A stretch of DNA of 64,000 nucleotides. Origin: Bugula neritina (Eukaryota; Bryozoa; Gymnolaemata; Cheilostomatida; Bugulidae). The position numbers were made by a program, and so were the translations under genes. The notes beneath the pieces are model-generated. The model was not told the origin of the DNA and did no database searches. It was given only the letters and a program-made list of their open reading frames with translations. Every line of letters begins with the position of its first letter. Position 1 is the first letter of the stretch. This document shows positions 1-11,639 of this stretch, one piece after another. Location: assembly GCA_964035545.1 (NCBI GenBank), contig OZ037770.1, positions 1,643,501 to 1,707,500 on the forward strand, read 5' to 3'.

Positions 1-501
1 ACAAATATTATGTTCAATCAAGCATAGTACACCTCATTCAGAATTGTTTTTTCTTACTATAGTAATCTGTAATACCAATGCCAGTCAATAAGGTGTCATA
101 TTTAAAGAAAAACATTGGAAATTTAAACTTTCACAAACTGTGAAGCCAAATTTTGCGCCAATAAATTTTCTATACCAAGTCCTTCGGAGACAACATTGAT
201 TTCACAATTTCGCAGCTCTCAAAAATAAGTCATATAGTTATGCAATTGGATTTTTTTCAGAATATGGGTAACTTGATAACAATTCACTTTTTTGTACTGT
301 CTCTGATCATCACATATCTCTGCATCAAATTTTGTTATGTCATATAGGCCAATATGTTTTTTTTACCAACATTTGGTGTAACAATAAAAAAATAATGTTA
401 TTTTTCTCCTCGTATCAGTCTGTATAGATATGAAAATGACTGTTTTTATTTTAGTATGATTATCCATCATCTACACTTGGCCTTCTTTTGTTATTTTGTA
501 G

Positions 502-549
502 GAAGTTGTAAGCAAGATTCAGAATGTTGCGGGGATATGGAATGTACAG
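502..549 (+). CDS. Knottin-like cysteine-rich peptide gene, internal exon
   Basis: Short internal exon of a putative secreted cysteine-rich peptide. A pyrimidine-rich stretch ending in TAG (499-501) is followed by 48 coding bases, and a GT donor lies at 550-551. Both borders are phase 1. The encoded piece has the spacing Cys-x5-CysCys-x4-Cys, acidic or polar between cysteines, which is the central signature of inhibitor-cystine-knot peptides (spider and cone-snail toxins, some antimicrobial and signalling peptides). The terminal exon at 2604-2659 has the same phase and the same spacing, so the two are read as one gene with a ~2 kb intron. The signal-peptide exon must lie upstream, probably outside the window. 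Function (toxin, defence, hormone) cannot be told from sequence. Confidence 0.55.
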
Positions 550-2603
550 GTTTGCCACTTCCTGTCATTATTCGGTGCACCTGTTTGCTAATGTCTACAT
601 TTGGTTTTAACAAGCATTGCTGTCAACTTGAAAACATTGCCAGAATAAAAATGATCACATTCTCAGCTATATTATATCCTCATTAAAATGTCTTGTCACT
701 TTACTGTTATGGGAAAAAGTTTGATGTTAACAAATTTTCAACATTATGCAACAATAAACATACAAAGTATAATCCACACTTTAGCCTATTTTTGATAGCA
801 GTTTCCATATTTATTTATATAAGATTTTCTACTGGAACTGCTAACCGTTATTATTTAGATATAAATTGCATCGGTAAAAAGCTGCTACCTAAAGCATTGC
901 AGCCTTTAAAAATAAAAATATTCATCAAAAAACAACCTAAAAGGTAAAAATAAGTTGCCCTCGTGCAATATGGCACATTATAACAAACTATCTGAGAGAG
1001 GCCCATATATACTGAATTAAAATTTATTGTGGTCTTACTCAAATAAAAAGTCATATAGGTATAATCTCGATTTTTAAGAATTTTGAATATGATGATGCAT
1101 GAATGCTATAGAAAACATGACCATAGCTTGAATTAAATTCATACGTTACAGGAACCATTGCAGCTACATATTTATAGCATTGCATGTTATAAATGTGTAA
1201 ATTTATATAAAATAAATCATCTTATTATATCGAAACAAACAGACAGTTTAAACTGTTTTATTGGTATGTTCAAAAAGTTCAAAAAGGTTGCTTGGTGGTT
1301 TTTATGTGAATAACAGCATAACGTACTAGGCTAGTCTGATATTATAATATTGTTAATTCTAAAAGTCATCTGTTAGAACTAATTTTGGGAATATGAGTAA
1401 AAGTTGCCAACTTTTTCCATATTGTGAATTTTTAAATGCCTCAGGTTTAAATAAAAGTATAGAATATATATAATTGTTTATAAGAATGGATATACTCCGA
1501 TCATTACATAATGAGAGTTGACAAGCTGGCAAGTATATGGTAGTTCATATATGTTCTACGGTGATTAGCATTTGATGATTAGATTTAAATGTTTTGGTGA
1601 ATATATTTGACCTGATGTCTGCAAAGATAATAGTTTTGTTAAGCTGATAAAAAATTTTGTTAAAGCAATTCCTAAATAGCTTTTCGTAACGAAATTCTGT
1701 TGCAAGCAATAAGTAGTTTCATGGTGAGTTATAGCCTTACCAAAAAAATGCTATTGTGTAATTTTGGCCAATCAGATCTGAGTTATTGTGTATTCAATGG
1801 TTTATGAAAGTTGATGCAAAATGTTTAGACAAAGCATTCATTGCTCATGCTATTTGTCATACAAGCAGCTTGAAACAGTTCATTCACAGGTAATTTCTAA
1901 CATGAATCTAAAACTGGTGTGGCTGATTTTTAACCTTTTGCTGGTAGAAACGATCTTCGCAAGGTTAGTTATCAATAGGATTATAAGTTTTTTGCTTATT
2001 ACTTCAATTAAAGACAAATTTGAAAATCAGCTGCTAAATTAAGCATTTGCAACATGAAATTGGTAAAGAGAAAAAGGTGGTGCATATAACCATGCAGTGT
2101 GAGTTCTCACTTGTTTGAGTCATAGTATCTTAATGCAATTGACTGGAAGATATTGAAAACCCACAATTTGTACAGTGCTGTAAATTCTTATCCTGTTTGC
2201 CTATAATTATACAAATTTTAGGCAAGAAGTTTGCTCTAAAGACATGGTACCAAGGGTTACTAATAAAAGATGGTGGGGTTCTTATAGACAGCGTAACTGT
2301 GTAAGATGGCTAGGTAGGCAGGTTATATTTGCAGCTATGCATTGTATTTTAACGATGATTTACTTTATAACATTCTCCCATATTTATACCATTTATTTAG
2401 CCAAAGTAATACATCTGCACCTCTTTGCAAACACACAAATCTCAATTTTTGTCTCCTAAAATGACACATTTGCTGTGCTAGCAAAACTGTTAGATTGAGC
2501 TCATATACAAGACTTCTTATAATCTTTATATTTTGCAATAAAAACAAATTCATTGAACAATTAGATTTTGATCACAAGCTTCTACTTTGTTCTGTCTTTT
2601 CAG

Positions 2604-2659
2604 GAATATGTGAATCAAACTCAGACTGTTGTAGACTCAACCGCTGTGCATGGATCTAA
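2604..2659 (+). CDS. Knottin-like cysteine-rich peptide gene, terminal exon
   Basis: A polypyrimidine tract and CAG (2601-2603) precede a phase-1 exon that ends at TAA (2657-2659). It encodes 17 whole codons with Cys-x5-CysCys-x4-Cys, identical in spacing to the exon at 502-549, then a short hydrophobic tail and the stop. AATAAA at 2707-2712 lies about 50 bp past the stop, as expected for a 3' end. The exon repeats the upstream module rather than completing it, so the mature peptide may carry two copies of the half-motif, or the two may be alternative. Evidence is cysteine spacing, matching splice phase and the polyadenylation signal; no homologue search was possible. Confidence 0.55.
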
Positions 2660-2706
2660 CCTCCACATATGTTATGCACTCCAATTTAACAATGAATTTC
2701 TGGTCA

Positions 2707-2712
2707 AATAAA
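2707..2712 (+). promoter_or_regulatory. AATAAA polyadenylation signal
   Basis: Canonical hexamer 48 bp after the stop codon of the knottin-like terminal exon at 2604-2659. In AT-rich DNA this hexamer is common by chance; the call rests on its position. Confidence 0.4.
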
Positions 2713-2719
2713 GTTTAAT

Positions 2720-3355
2720 TCAATTTGAGAAATTTTATTTAATACAGCATAGCAGCAATATGTGAGGTTAGATCAACACTAACAACCGCCTTATATAACA
2801 GCAACTTAAATTGTAGAATTATGCTTGCTAATTGAATCAAAACCTGCAACAACTAGACATACTAACAATGAAAATAATTTTGGCCACTTGAATTATTTTT
2901 TCTGACTGGGAAAATTGAATTATAATAAACACCTGTATAAGAATAGGTAAAACAACAGATCTCATAGCTAAGTTCCCTATATATTTAGACCAATTATAAT
3001 ATTTGTATAGCAATGATTAAAGCACATCTAATAAGTTTTATAGATAATTATTGTGCCATTTGTAAAAATAAAAACAAGAAATTAGGATGTAACCTAAATG
3101 AATCTCACTAACACAAGCTATGCAAGGATCATAGCTGCAGCATGTCAAATATTGAACTATCGAAAGATGTCTCACCATTTTCACACATTATTTCTTATAG
3201 TTGAAACTGACAGTGCAGCTTTTCATAATACTATTCTACTTCAGGTATGTGTATATTGTGATAAACTTGTGGGTTGAATGTAACTTAGTGCAGAACAAGA
3301 AAGGTTGAGGTAGTAGAGTTCAAAAATGTTTATTGTAGTAAATATAAATAGGTCT
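2720..3355. other. AT-rich intergenic DNA, no feature seen
   Basis: No long reading frame, repeat or RNA structure is evident. Confidence 0.5.
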
Positions 3356-3360
3356 TACCC

Positions 3361-3488
3361 AGGCGAGCTCCAGTAGTAGACTGAATTTACACTGGAACTC
3401 GCCTGCTTTTATACACAGAGAACAAAAGAACATGTAGACAAAAGATCTTATGTGGTCCGAAATTCGGCAGAGCCGAAACTCGGACCAC
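3361..3488. repeat. Two consecutive GC-rich hairpins
   Basis: The first inverted repeat has 14-base arms (3361-3374 and 3391-3404, one mismatch) around a 16-base loop. The second has 17-base arms (3452-3468 and 3472-3488, two mismatches) and a 3-base loop. Between them is a TATA-like stretch, tgcttttatacacag. Both stand out from the AT-rich surroundings. They could be the remains of a mobile-element terminus or an LTR; no coding partner was found nearby. Confidence 0.6.
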
Positions 3489-3489
3489 A

Positions 3490-6400
3490 AATTTCCAGTA
3501 TCAGTATTAATGCAAAACGATAAAATAGCAAAACAAAAAAAAATAACTCCGGAATGCGTATTTCAGCAAAATTACATTATGCTGAAAGCTTTAACAGTAA
3601 TCACAATAATTGGGCATTAGCAAGCTAGCTTACTACAATTACAGCATTCGAAACGATACGCAACAGTAATCACAACACACGCAGTTATTTCAGAACTAAT
3701 AGAGGATGAGAATCCATTACAATATTCATCAACTCTTACAAAATAGCTACATGTGTGCATAATCAAGCCAATCTTTTGCAAAATATTTTTTGAGTGGCTT
3801 AAGTTCAACTGCAAGATTAGAAAGATAGTACAGTTGCTATTTGGTCAAACAATAAAATAATACAACATATTTTTATCTACAAATCAACAAAATCTAAAGA
3901 GTGTTTGTTAAAAAAATTTTAAAAGCTATATCGTAAGAATGTTTAAACTAATTCTCTCAGAATATGTGGCATATTAGTACATTTAATATATAAACATGCA
4001 GGTCTAATTTCTCTTTATATTGATAGTATAATTGCAAATAAATATTAGGCATGAAACTATGCATAGAAATATAAATATTTTTTAAATTTATATAGTAGCA
4101 AATATTATAAGTTTGATTTTAGTTTAAAAAAAATTGTTTGTGTATTCAGAACAAGGTAAAACTGGCTGCATATGTCTCGTGATAGAAATATATAAGGTAT
4201 ATTTACTAAACTTTTCCACAATTGATTTCTTAATAAATACATTGCATGTAGAGTTCTTGTGTTATATCCCCTTTAAAAAACGAGGACAGCACCAATATGG
4301 CTGTAACTTCCAGTATGTTGTATAATTATTATAAATCCAAACGTCATAATCACATTCCATCATATTTATAAAATGAAGAAGTATTGCCATACAATAGACA
4401 GTATATATTTTCCTAGAATGTTGTTTAGAGACATAAAAAAACTGCCTATGCACAACATACTTTGCATCTGTTTAGTATCTCGTAATTAGACATAAAAAAA
4501 TCAAAGCCAATTATAAGGCAAAAGACCATAATACTGTACTATCATTGGATAGTTCTTCATCAATAAACAGGTAGTCGCCAGTGGTGGATATGAACCCCTC
4601 CTAGATGTTTCTCGTACTTCTTCCTCAAAAAACATTTTCATTAAGCCAAAAAGAAATAACAATACACCTTTTTAGTTGACACTTTTTAATTTCTGACTGA
4701 TATTTCACCTTATTTCCAATTATAATTAACTTTTAACCGGCACTTTTCTTTGTAGTAATTCCTACCCTTTAGACTGTGTACTTTGAAATGAGTCTGTTTT
4801 ACTCGTTACATAAAGTATAGTTGCACTGGCTACAGGTTGACACAAAAGCAAGCCTATCTTGATAAAATCATGCGCAAATGTAGAAACTACCGAGGAGTTT
4901 GTTCCTCATAATTAGAAATTGACAAATTATTTTTAATCCGCTTAAAAGCATCTGGTTAGGGAAGCATATGCCGTGTTCAATTTGTTATTCTAGCCTTAAC
5001 AATAACAGAATGCAATAATTATAAGTTTATGAAAGTAATTTGTTTTCTTTCTAATTACAAATATAATATTTTAGTATATATGTGATGGCTGCTGTCATTT
5101 TTGGTCTCTTGGGGGTCATCCAAGATTTTTACTTTTTGATGTGGATGAATAGAGTAGGACTTTGCAATCACATTGCACTTTAAATTTTCAAAATCAGTCA
5201 AACAGAACCAGAAATATGCCAGGTTATACACACAGCGGTCCACAACAAACGACTTTTATTATTGCGAGTAATCAACAGTCAAAGTTCGGCGACTCAAAAT
5301 TGTACTAAATTCGTTGTTTATCTACCTAGCAACAGTGTCTTCAATTAGCTCCATCAGCCCAAAAGTTAATTACCAGGGGTGGTTTTTTATGCTGATCATG
5401 AAAATATTAATTTAAAATTTATATCTGCAATATCCTAATCAATATTTCAAAGTTGAGTTCAGTATAATGAGAACATTTTGATGATTATCCTGAGAGATTA
5501 ATACTATAATGCCACGTGGTTTCATAATAAAATCTAACTCTTTTTGTATCACTGTTGTCACTAAGTTCATCATTACTATTATCACCACTACTCTCCAGTC
5601 CTTGTCCTTAATTTTCAATGTAGAAACATTCTTTTAAATTGTCAATATCTGTTATCTATTAACTTGCAGCGCGATCCAGTCGCCATGTTTATTATTGGTA
5701 ACAATTCTCAGTCAAATTATACCTAATTACGTTGCGCTCTACACTACGCCGCTATTTTAACTATTGTTAAAGTTCGCGCTATTATGCTCTAATCACGTGA
5801 CCAGCTTGCCAACCATGGAATGGCTCATTAAAACACCAATCATTCATAAACCATAGCAGATATCAGAAAACTGATTGGACAGCTAGAAAGAGCACATGTT
5901 AATTGACTATTACACACTAAAAGCTAAAACTGACCTATTTATGACAACTATAGATAAAACCCCTTATAACTAACAATAGCGAATAATGCCAAGAGACCAA
6001 AACTGACGGGAGCCATCACATATTGTAAATTTATAAGGCTTGCATTAGGAATAACGCAGCTAAAACACCATTTTCCTTAAAGTCTTAAAAATATATAAGT
6101 ATAACATAATACACTATGCCAATAAACTTATTAAAGTACCAAGCAAGCTTAGCTAGTTTAAGAAAAATTACACTAGGTAAATTCCCATTATTTATAGAAT
6201 GCTTGCTGATATTAGCTTTTGATGTAATTAAAGTAAATTATTATTTATCTTTCTAGCTAAGGATTTCTTGCCGTAAGTTTTGCTTTTATGCATGGAGAAA
6301 TGTAGTAACAAACGAGTTAAATTTTTATAGCACATAAAAATGTAATCTATAAGTCGAAGATATTTAAACTTAGCCATTAACTCATTTTAATTAGAAATGT

Positions 6401-7884
6401 AGCCTAAATCTAATACAATACAAAATATATACCAGTATATATAATATATTTTTACCATGCTGTTAATTACAGTATTTGTAAAACAAATTTTATGCTCATT
6501 AATTAAATGCAACAAATATTTATAAAATACTAATAATGTTGAATAAATAAATTCAATAATTCCTTTTCTATTTAAATGGCTGCATAATTTCTTGCAAGGT
6601 TGTATAAAGGAGTTGTGGCCTACAACTTATTATGTGTTCAATTGCCACATATGTCTTCGGAAGAAGAAAACTCCCCAAAAATTCTTGGTTTGAAAATTCT
6701 AGTATAATTAAAATCACTTAATATATTATGTCTTTGAAATGCATTTTGCCACTCTGCAAAATTGCAGGAACAAATATTGCATGAAGTAATAAATGATTTA
6801 TGAAGTAATAAACAAACCAATGTAAAAATTGTTGTTGTATATAGAACACAACATATTGATTTTCTTCAATTTCCACATCAAATCTATATATTCAATTATA
6901 TCTAACCAATGCTAATAAACTAAACATGCACGCATACAAATATTTGCATCATATGCAAGTAATATTAGCTAATTAGCAACTATAGCATTTTTTTCATTAT
7001 CTTTATTGCTTGCATATGTCTAAGTATTATTAAAATAAGGTTTTTATTTGCAACTTTGCACCACAAATTACAAAAAATCTAAAAACTTGAGTTGTGACAT
7101 GCATTAGGGCTACCTATACACAAATAGACCTTCATAAAACTCTCAATGATTTTATTCAACTCATGTATGCAAAAGTTTTGCATTAAAACAATTCTTCTAA
7201 ATCACCCTAGAGCAGGGAATTATTACAAAAACAGCTTCTCATATATAATCTTTCTCCAGATTAATTTTTTTTCCTGTATTAAAACTAACTTAGCAAGTGA
7301 AGATTGTGATATCACTCAGGTAATCACATATATATTATTCATAGCTGTAATACTTTAGCAATGAATAGATCATGTTTAATTTCCACTCTACCTAGCAGTT
7401 TTTCAGAATTATAGAGCTATGTATATCGTGAAATTGGAATAGCCTAATAGTTTTACATGTGTTTATAGCTAGACAAATTAACTTAAAAAGCTTACAATAA
7501 TTAGATGATATTTGCATTCTTTTGAAGGTTATGCTGAAGCTACTGCAAAACTGGCCATTAGTTTAGCATAATATGCAATGCCACACAAAAGCATGCCAAA
7601 CAAGCAACGTTTATTTACCTTACCAGTGCAATTTTATCACCTTAAACACAAAAGCAAGTATAAAATACACATCCATATTAGATTAACTGTCAAGTTAAAA
7701 AAAGACAACATATATTCATGAGCTGGTTCTGTTTGCACAAGTACAATTTAGACCAGCTTATTATTTAGATTGCCACAAAAATATGACGCAAAATATGTCT
7801 TTAATCATTATTTTGATATTCGCTGGTTGAAGATATTTTTTATATCCTAATATGTAAATATTGTACATAAATCTTAAAAATTAA
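3490..7884. other. AT-rich intergenic DNA, no supported gene
   Basis: Only short reading frames without splice context, domains or composition bias are present. No repeat or RNA gene was recognised. Confidence 0.45.
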
Positions 7885-7999
7885 CTACACAGAGAGAAAT
7901 ATTAGTGCAGCGCTTGCACTAAAGTTGTTCAAAGAGCCTTTTATTGTCCGTATAGCCTGCACCACACCTCTAATAGTTGTTAGACCTGCACTTATTTTG

Positions 8000-10580
8000 A
8001 TGAAATTGAAAATTAATCCGATTAGTGTAAGCTGAAAAATATTTTGTAGTAGCTCTGAAACCACTTAGTTGTTAAATCAACGCTACTTTTCGCAAGTATT
8101 ACGTAATTATCATCCCTAGGTCTTAATGAAGCTAAATATTAATTGATAGGAGCAGAAAGTGAGATCAATGCTACAACTACATATGTTCAAGCAAAATTTT
8201 ATTTACATAAGAATTATGGAACAATCGGCAGTTGTTCACCTAACAACATTATTCGTTCACATGTGCACTAATGATGATCACAAACCCTTATAGGAAGCTA
8301 GGATAGAGTTGAACCCTAAATTTGGGTCATTTCGATTGGTGCTTCCCAGTTAGATGCTATTTATACATTTTACTTGCAATGTATTTGAATACTATTGAAA
8401 TATATGTGCATTTAAATAAATTTGAGTCAATTGCTTTTTATAATTGGCACACAAATAAATTTCTTTGCTCTGCATAAACCTATTAATTTTGCATTTTCTA
8501 TATTTTTTGTTTTTTAAAAAAATGTTATTATTAATGCATTTAATGCTTTTTTTCAACACAAATTTAGAAAAATTTAAATATTATTGCAAATATATCATAT
8601 TAATGGTTATTTTATGTTTAGCAATTGATATGAAAGTTATATAAGGGTATATAGGTATATAATACTTAGTACCAAAACAAAAAATACAACCCAACTGGGG
8701 AGCATATAAGTGGAATGAAACTCCTTCAACCTACTAGCTGTTTATGATTTCGAAATTTTTTTGAACCCAAGACATTTTCAAATAGCTTGTTACCAGACTA
8801 CTATTAAACATTGCCCCACTCCGTTTATCAAAGACTTAAGTTGAATTTATCAACAAAAAATTTCAACTGCATATATCTCTTGCATGGGTAGTTTTGGCTT
8901 CACTAGTCAATTTCATTCATGGAAAGGAAAGCCAACTAACTTAAAATGTGTGTAAAAGAGAAATCAGGGAGATGCACCATTAAACTCCAATGTACTCAGT
9001 TATCAGCAAACGTGTTTCAAACAAGAAGCTTAAAATTAACAATGAAACAAGCTACTGAATAGTCAATTGTGGATCAGGTGAACCACTTCAAAAGCCTTGG
9101 GTAAACTTGTGTAAACTACCTGGTGGAACAAAAGAAGATGTTGCATAACAAAGCTATAGTAAGAAAATATTTAAATTGTAATTCAAAGGCAAGAAACTAG
9201 CTTACCAAGCATCGAAAAAGCAAAACAAAGGTTATTACATAACAGCACATAGTTTTCATTCACTGCTATTGACAGAAGAAATATTCTGCCGGCATAGTGA
9301 ACACCAGAGGCTCAGACTAAGAGGTTGTGCTTTGAGATTCAGTGAATTTGTGCTTCCAAACAACCTCACAACATGGAAAACATTTAATCATTTCATCACA
9401 TGGGTAAAGATTGCAGCTACCTCTCAGAGATAGAAGATGATCACTTTCTTTCAGAGTTAGGAACTGAAGTTGTCATTGCAGCAAAAGGTAAGCTCAATCA
9501 TTTGCTTAACGTTGTCATTTTGATTTTATATCACAATCACAATGACAGTATGACTATTGCTGTAGACAGATAATTGAATTTGTGCAACTATAACTTTTAA
9601 GAGACCACATTAACTGATATTTGCCAAACTACTTTATTCCTATATCAATTTGATACAAGTTTTCCTGTAACAATATATTTTCAAAAAATTTAGCGTTTTA
9701 TTTCCACTTCACCTTCTAGCAATTTGTGCTAAATTCATTAATTTGAATTCTCCCCCCCCCCCATTGTAGAAGTATTGTTAATAATGCAGTTTAGCAGCCT
9801 ACAAGTAGTTATTAGCCTTAAGCAGCTGCCAAGCTAGCTTCTTGTTTTATAGCTAAGTACCAAAATGCCAATATTAGTGGTGAGTTGGCAAAATTTTTTA
9901 TTAACTTCCGTGCCACCAGTTTATTCTTTTATTCATCTTTGCACAGCACAATTAAATATAAAAACATGTATAAGTAGGTAGCAATATTTTTCTTGGTAGT
10001 ACTTTATTTGTTTTTCAATTTATAGACAAACTGAAACTTATCAATATCTGTTATCTCGATATGAGGGGTCCATATAAAATGCTGACTCCAGCTTAAATTG
10101 TGGTTCACTGACATTTTTAGATAATTTTAATGCGGAGAAGCTTCTATTAACTAAACTAATTATGCCCAACAGCTCTTGCATTTGTAATTAAGATAGAAGT
10201 AAAATAAAATGATGGCCAAAATTGTTACTAAATTTTGATAAGCTCAAACTAACCCAAACACTACGCAACATAATGATCATAAGTTTGCCAAAGCCTGTAT
10301 GGTTATTCAGAATCAAACGATTGGTATGACGGTGCTGAAAATATGCTGAAAGATTCATAGCTAACATCATTGATACTATAAGTTTTGGCCTTCAGCTTCT
10401 TCAAAGTTGAACGTAATTTATAAGCTGCTTGTGATTGTATATCTTAACCAAATGTTTGCTGTTCATACTAATACAGTTTAAATATTACCCAACTTTTATC
10501 TTTTGTTGTAGATCCCATAACATTTTTTAAGAACATGCACTCAAAGATGCTGAATAGGAGCACAAAAAAGAATTTGACCG
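8000..10580. other. AT-rich DNA inside the inverted-repeat-bounded interval
   Basis: No gene, transposase or repeat family recognised. A short poly-C run lies near 9752-9761. Confidence 0.45.
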
Positions 10581-10597
10581 CTACAAAACTTTGAATC

Positions 10598-10655
10598 ATG
10601 CTGAGACCTTCAGCCTGCAAGCAGGTGCACTCACCACTACATTACAAGCGTCACT
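10598..10655 (-). repeat. tRNA-like SINE fragment, unit 1
   Basis: Read on the minus strand, the sequence has a box-A-like start (tgtagtggtgagtgcacc), an anticodon-arm-like region and a degraded box-B-like end, the layout of a tRNA-derived SINE head. A tRNA with acceptor stem cannot be completed. A second, similar unit lies about 210 bp away. Confidence 0.4.
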
Positions 10656-10811
10656 GGGTGCTCTCGACACTACACCATACCCACTTTTCAAGAACTCAGC
10701 TGCCTTTTTTATACTACTCCTTCAAGCTTCCCTGACCACTCAACTCTTCTCGCTCTACCACACTTTACTAACCGCTGGAATTAGTTATAAAACTGCCCCC
10801 TCCCCCCTCCC

Positions 10812-10885
10812 GTACTTGGGTTACTATCACAGACCTCGGACTTGCACACAGGTGTGCTAACCATTACACACCACAACTGCTTGGT
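10812..10885 (-). repeat. tRNA-like SINE fragment, unit 2
   Basis: The minus strand reads a box-A-like segment (tggtgtgtaatggttagc) followed by an anticodon-arm-like region and a box-B-like remnant. It resembles unit 1 in order and spacing, suggesting a dimeric or tandem tRNA-derived SINE. A weaker relative is at about 56765-56900. Confidence 0.4.
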
Positions 10886-11171
10886 TATCGCTACACTACA
10901 GAGCAAGAATGTAATGACACACACTATGGTCTTAGCAGGTTCTGCTAATATTGAGAAAAGTTAACTGAATTTACAGTCGTAGAAAAATTCTGCAAATGTT
11001 TCTTTTTCTTATTTTAATCTTTAGAAGTTATTTTTTGTTGCATTTCTTATATTCAACTATCATATACAATAAAATTCACATTACTATACTCTCATACTGG
11101 TTAGAAGTTATGACAAGTTAGTTCAGAGTGAACAGTAATAATTTTTGCAGAAGCTTATTTCCAACAAAAAT

Positions 11172-11413
11172 TAGAGCAGCATGGAACATTTATAAGTTCA
11201 GCTTTGAATATAACTTAGTTCAGCATTGAGCATATCTAAGATCATCATTGAACAGAAATAAGCTCATCATTAAACATATATAATATCACTATTGAACAGA
11301 AATAAGATCACTATTAAACATAAATAATATCACTATTGAGCATAAATAAGATCATCATCGAAAATATTTAAGCTCACCATTGAACATATATGAGATCACC
11401 ATTGAACATAACT
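11172..11413. repeat. 22-bp minisatellite, 11 units
   Basis: Eleven consecutive units of exactly 22 bp can be laid out by eye with no length changes. The unit runs approximately aagatcatcattgaacata plus two or three A/T bases. Units differ from each other at several positions, so the array is not recent. It lies just inside the right inverted repeat of the candidate element ending at 11606. Confidence 0.75.
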
Positions 11414-11639
11414 TGGCTCATTGTGATAAATACAAAGAATCAACTTCACAACTCTTTATATCAACATTGATCTAACATACTATTCACTGTGAACAGTACC
11501 TGACACTAATTTCTATTCACTGCTGGTCAATTTAGGGATCCAAAAAACGAGAGGTTTTAGTTGTCAGCTTATGTTCACTCTAACACTAATATTTCTCTCT
11601 GTGTAGGTGAATAAGGAAAACTGCTAATTTTATGAAACT

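Larger units (their letters stand above)
7885..11606. mobile_element. Candidate non-autonomous DNA transposon bounded by 23-bp inverted repeats
   Basis: Positions 7885-7907 and 11584-11606 are perfect reverse complements over 23 bp (left arm begins ctacacagagag). The dinucleotide TA sits at both outer edges, as in Tc1/mariner-type target duplications. The 3.7-kb interior encodes no recognisable transposase; it holds a tRNA-like SINE region (10598-10885) and a 22-bp minisatellite (11172-11413). It may be a non-autonomous element, or two separate small elements in opposite orientation. The call rests only on the paired termini. Confidence 0.4.

Noticed and set aside
10598-10885. Functional tRNA genes
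   Set aside because: Acceptor stems and a proper T-arm cannot be formed; treated as SINE remnants.
11172-11413. CRISPR-like array
   Set aside because: Units are contiguous with no unique spacers, and the genome is animal; it is a minisatellite.
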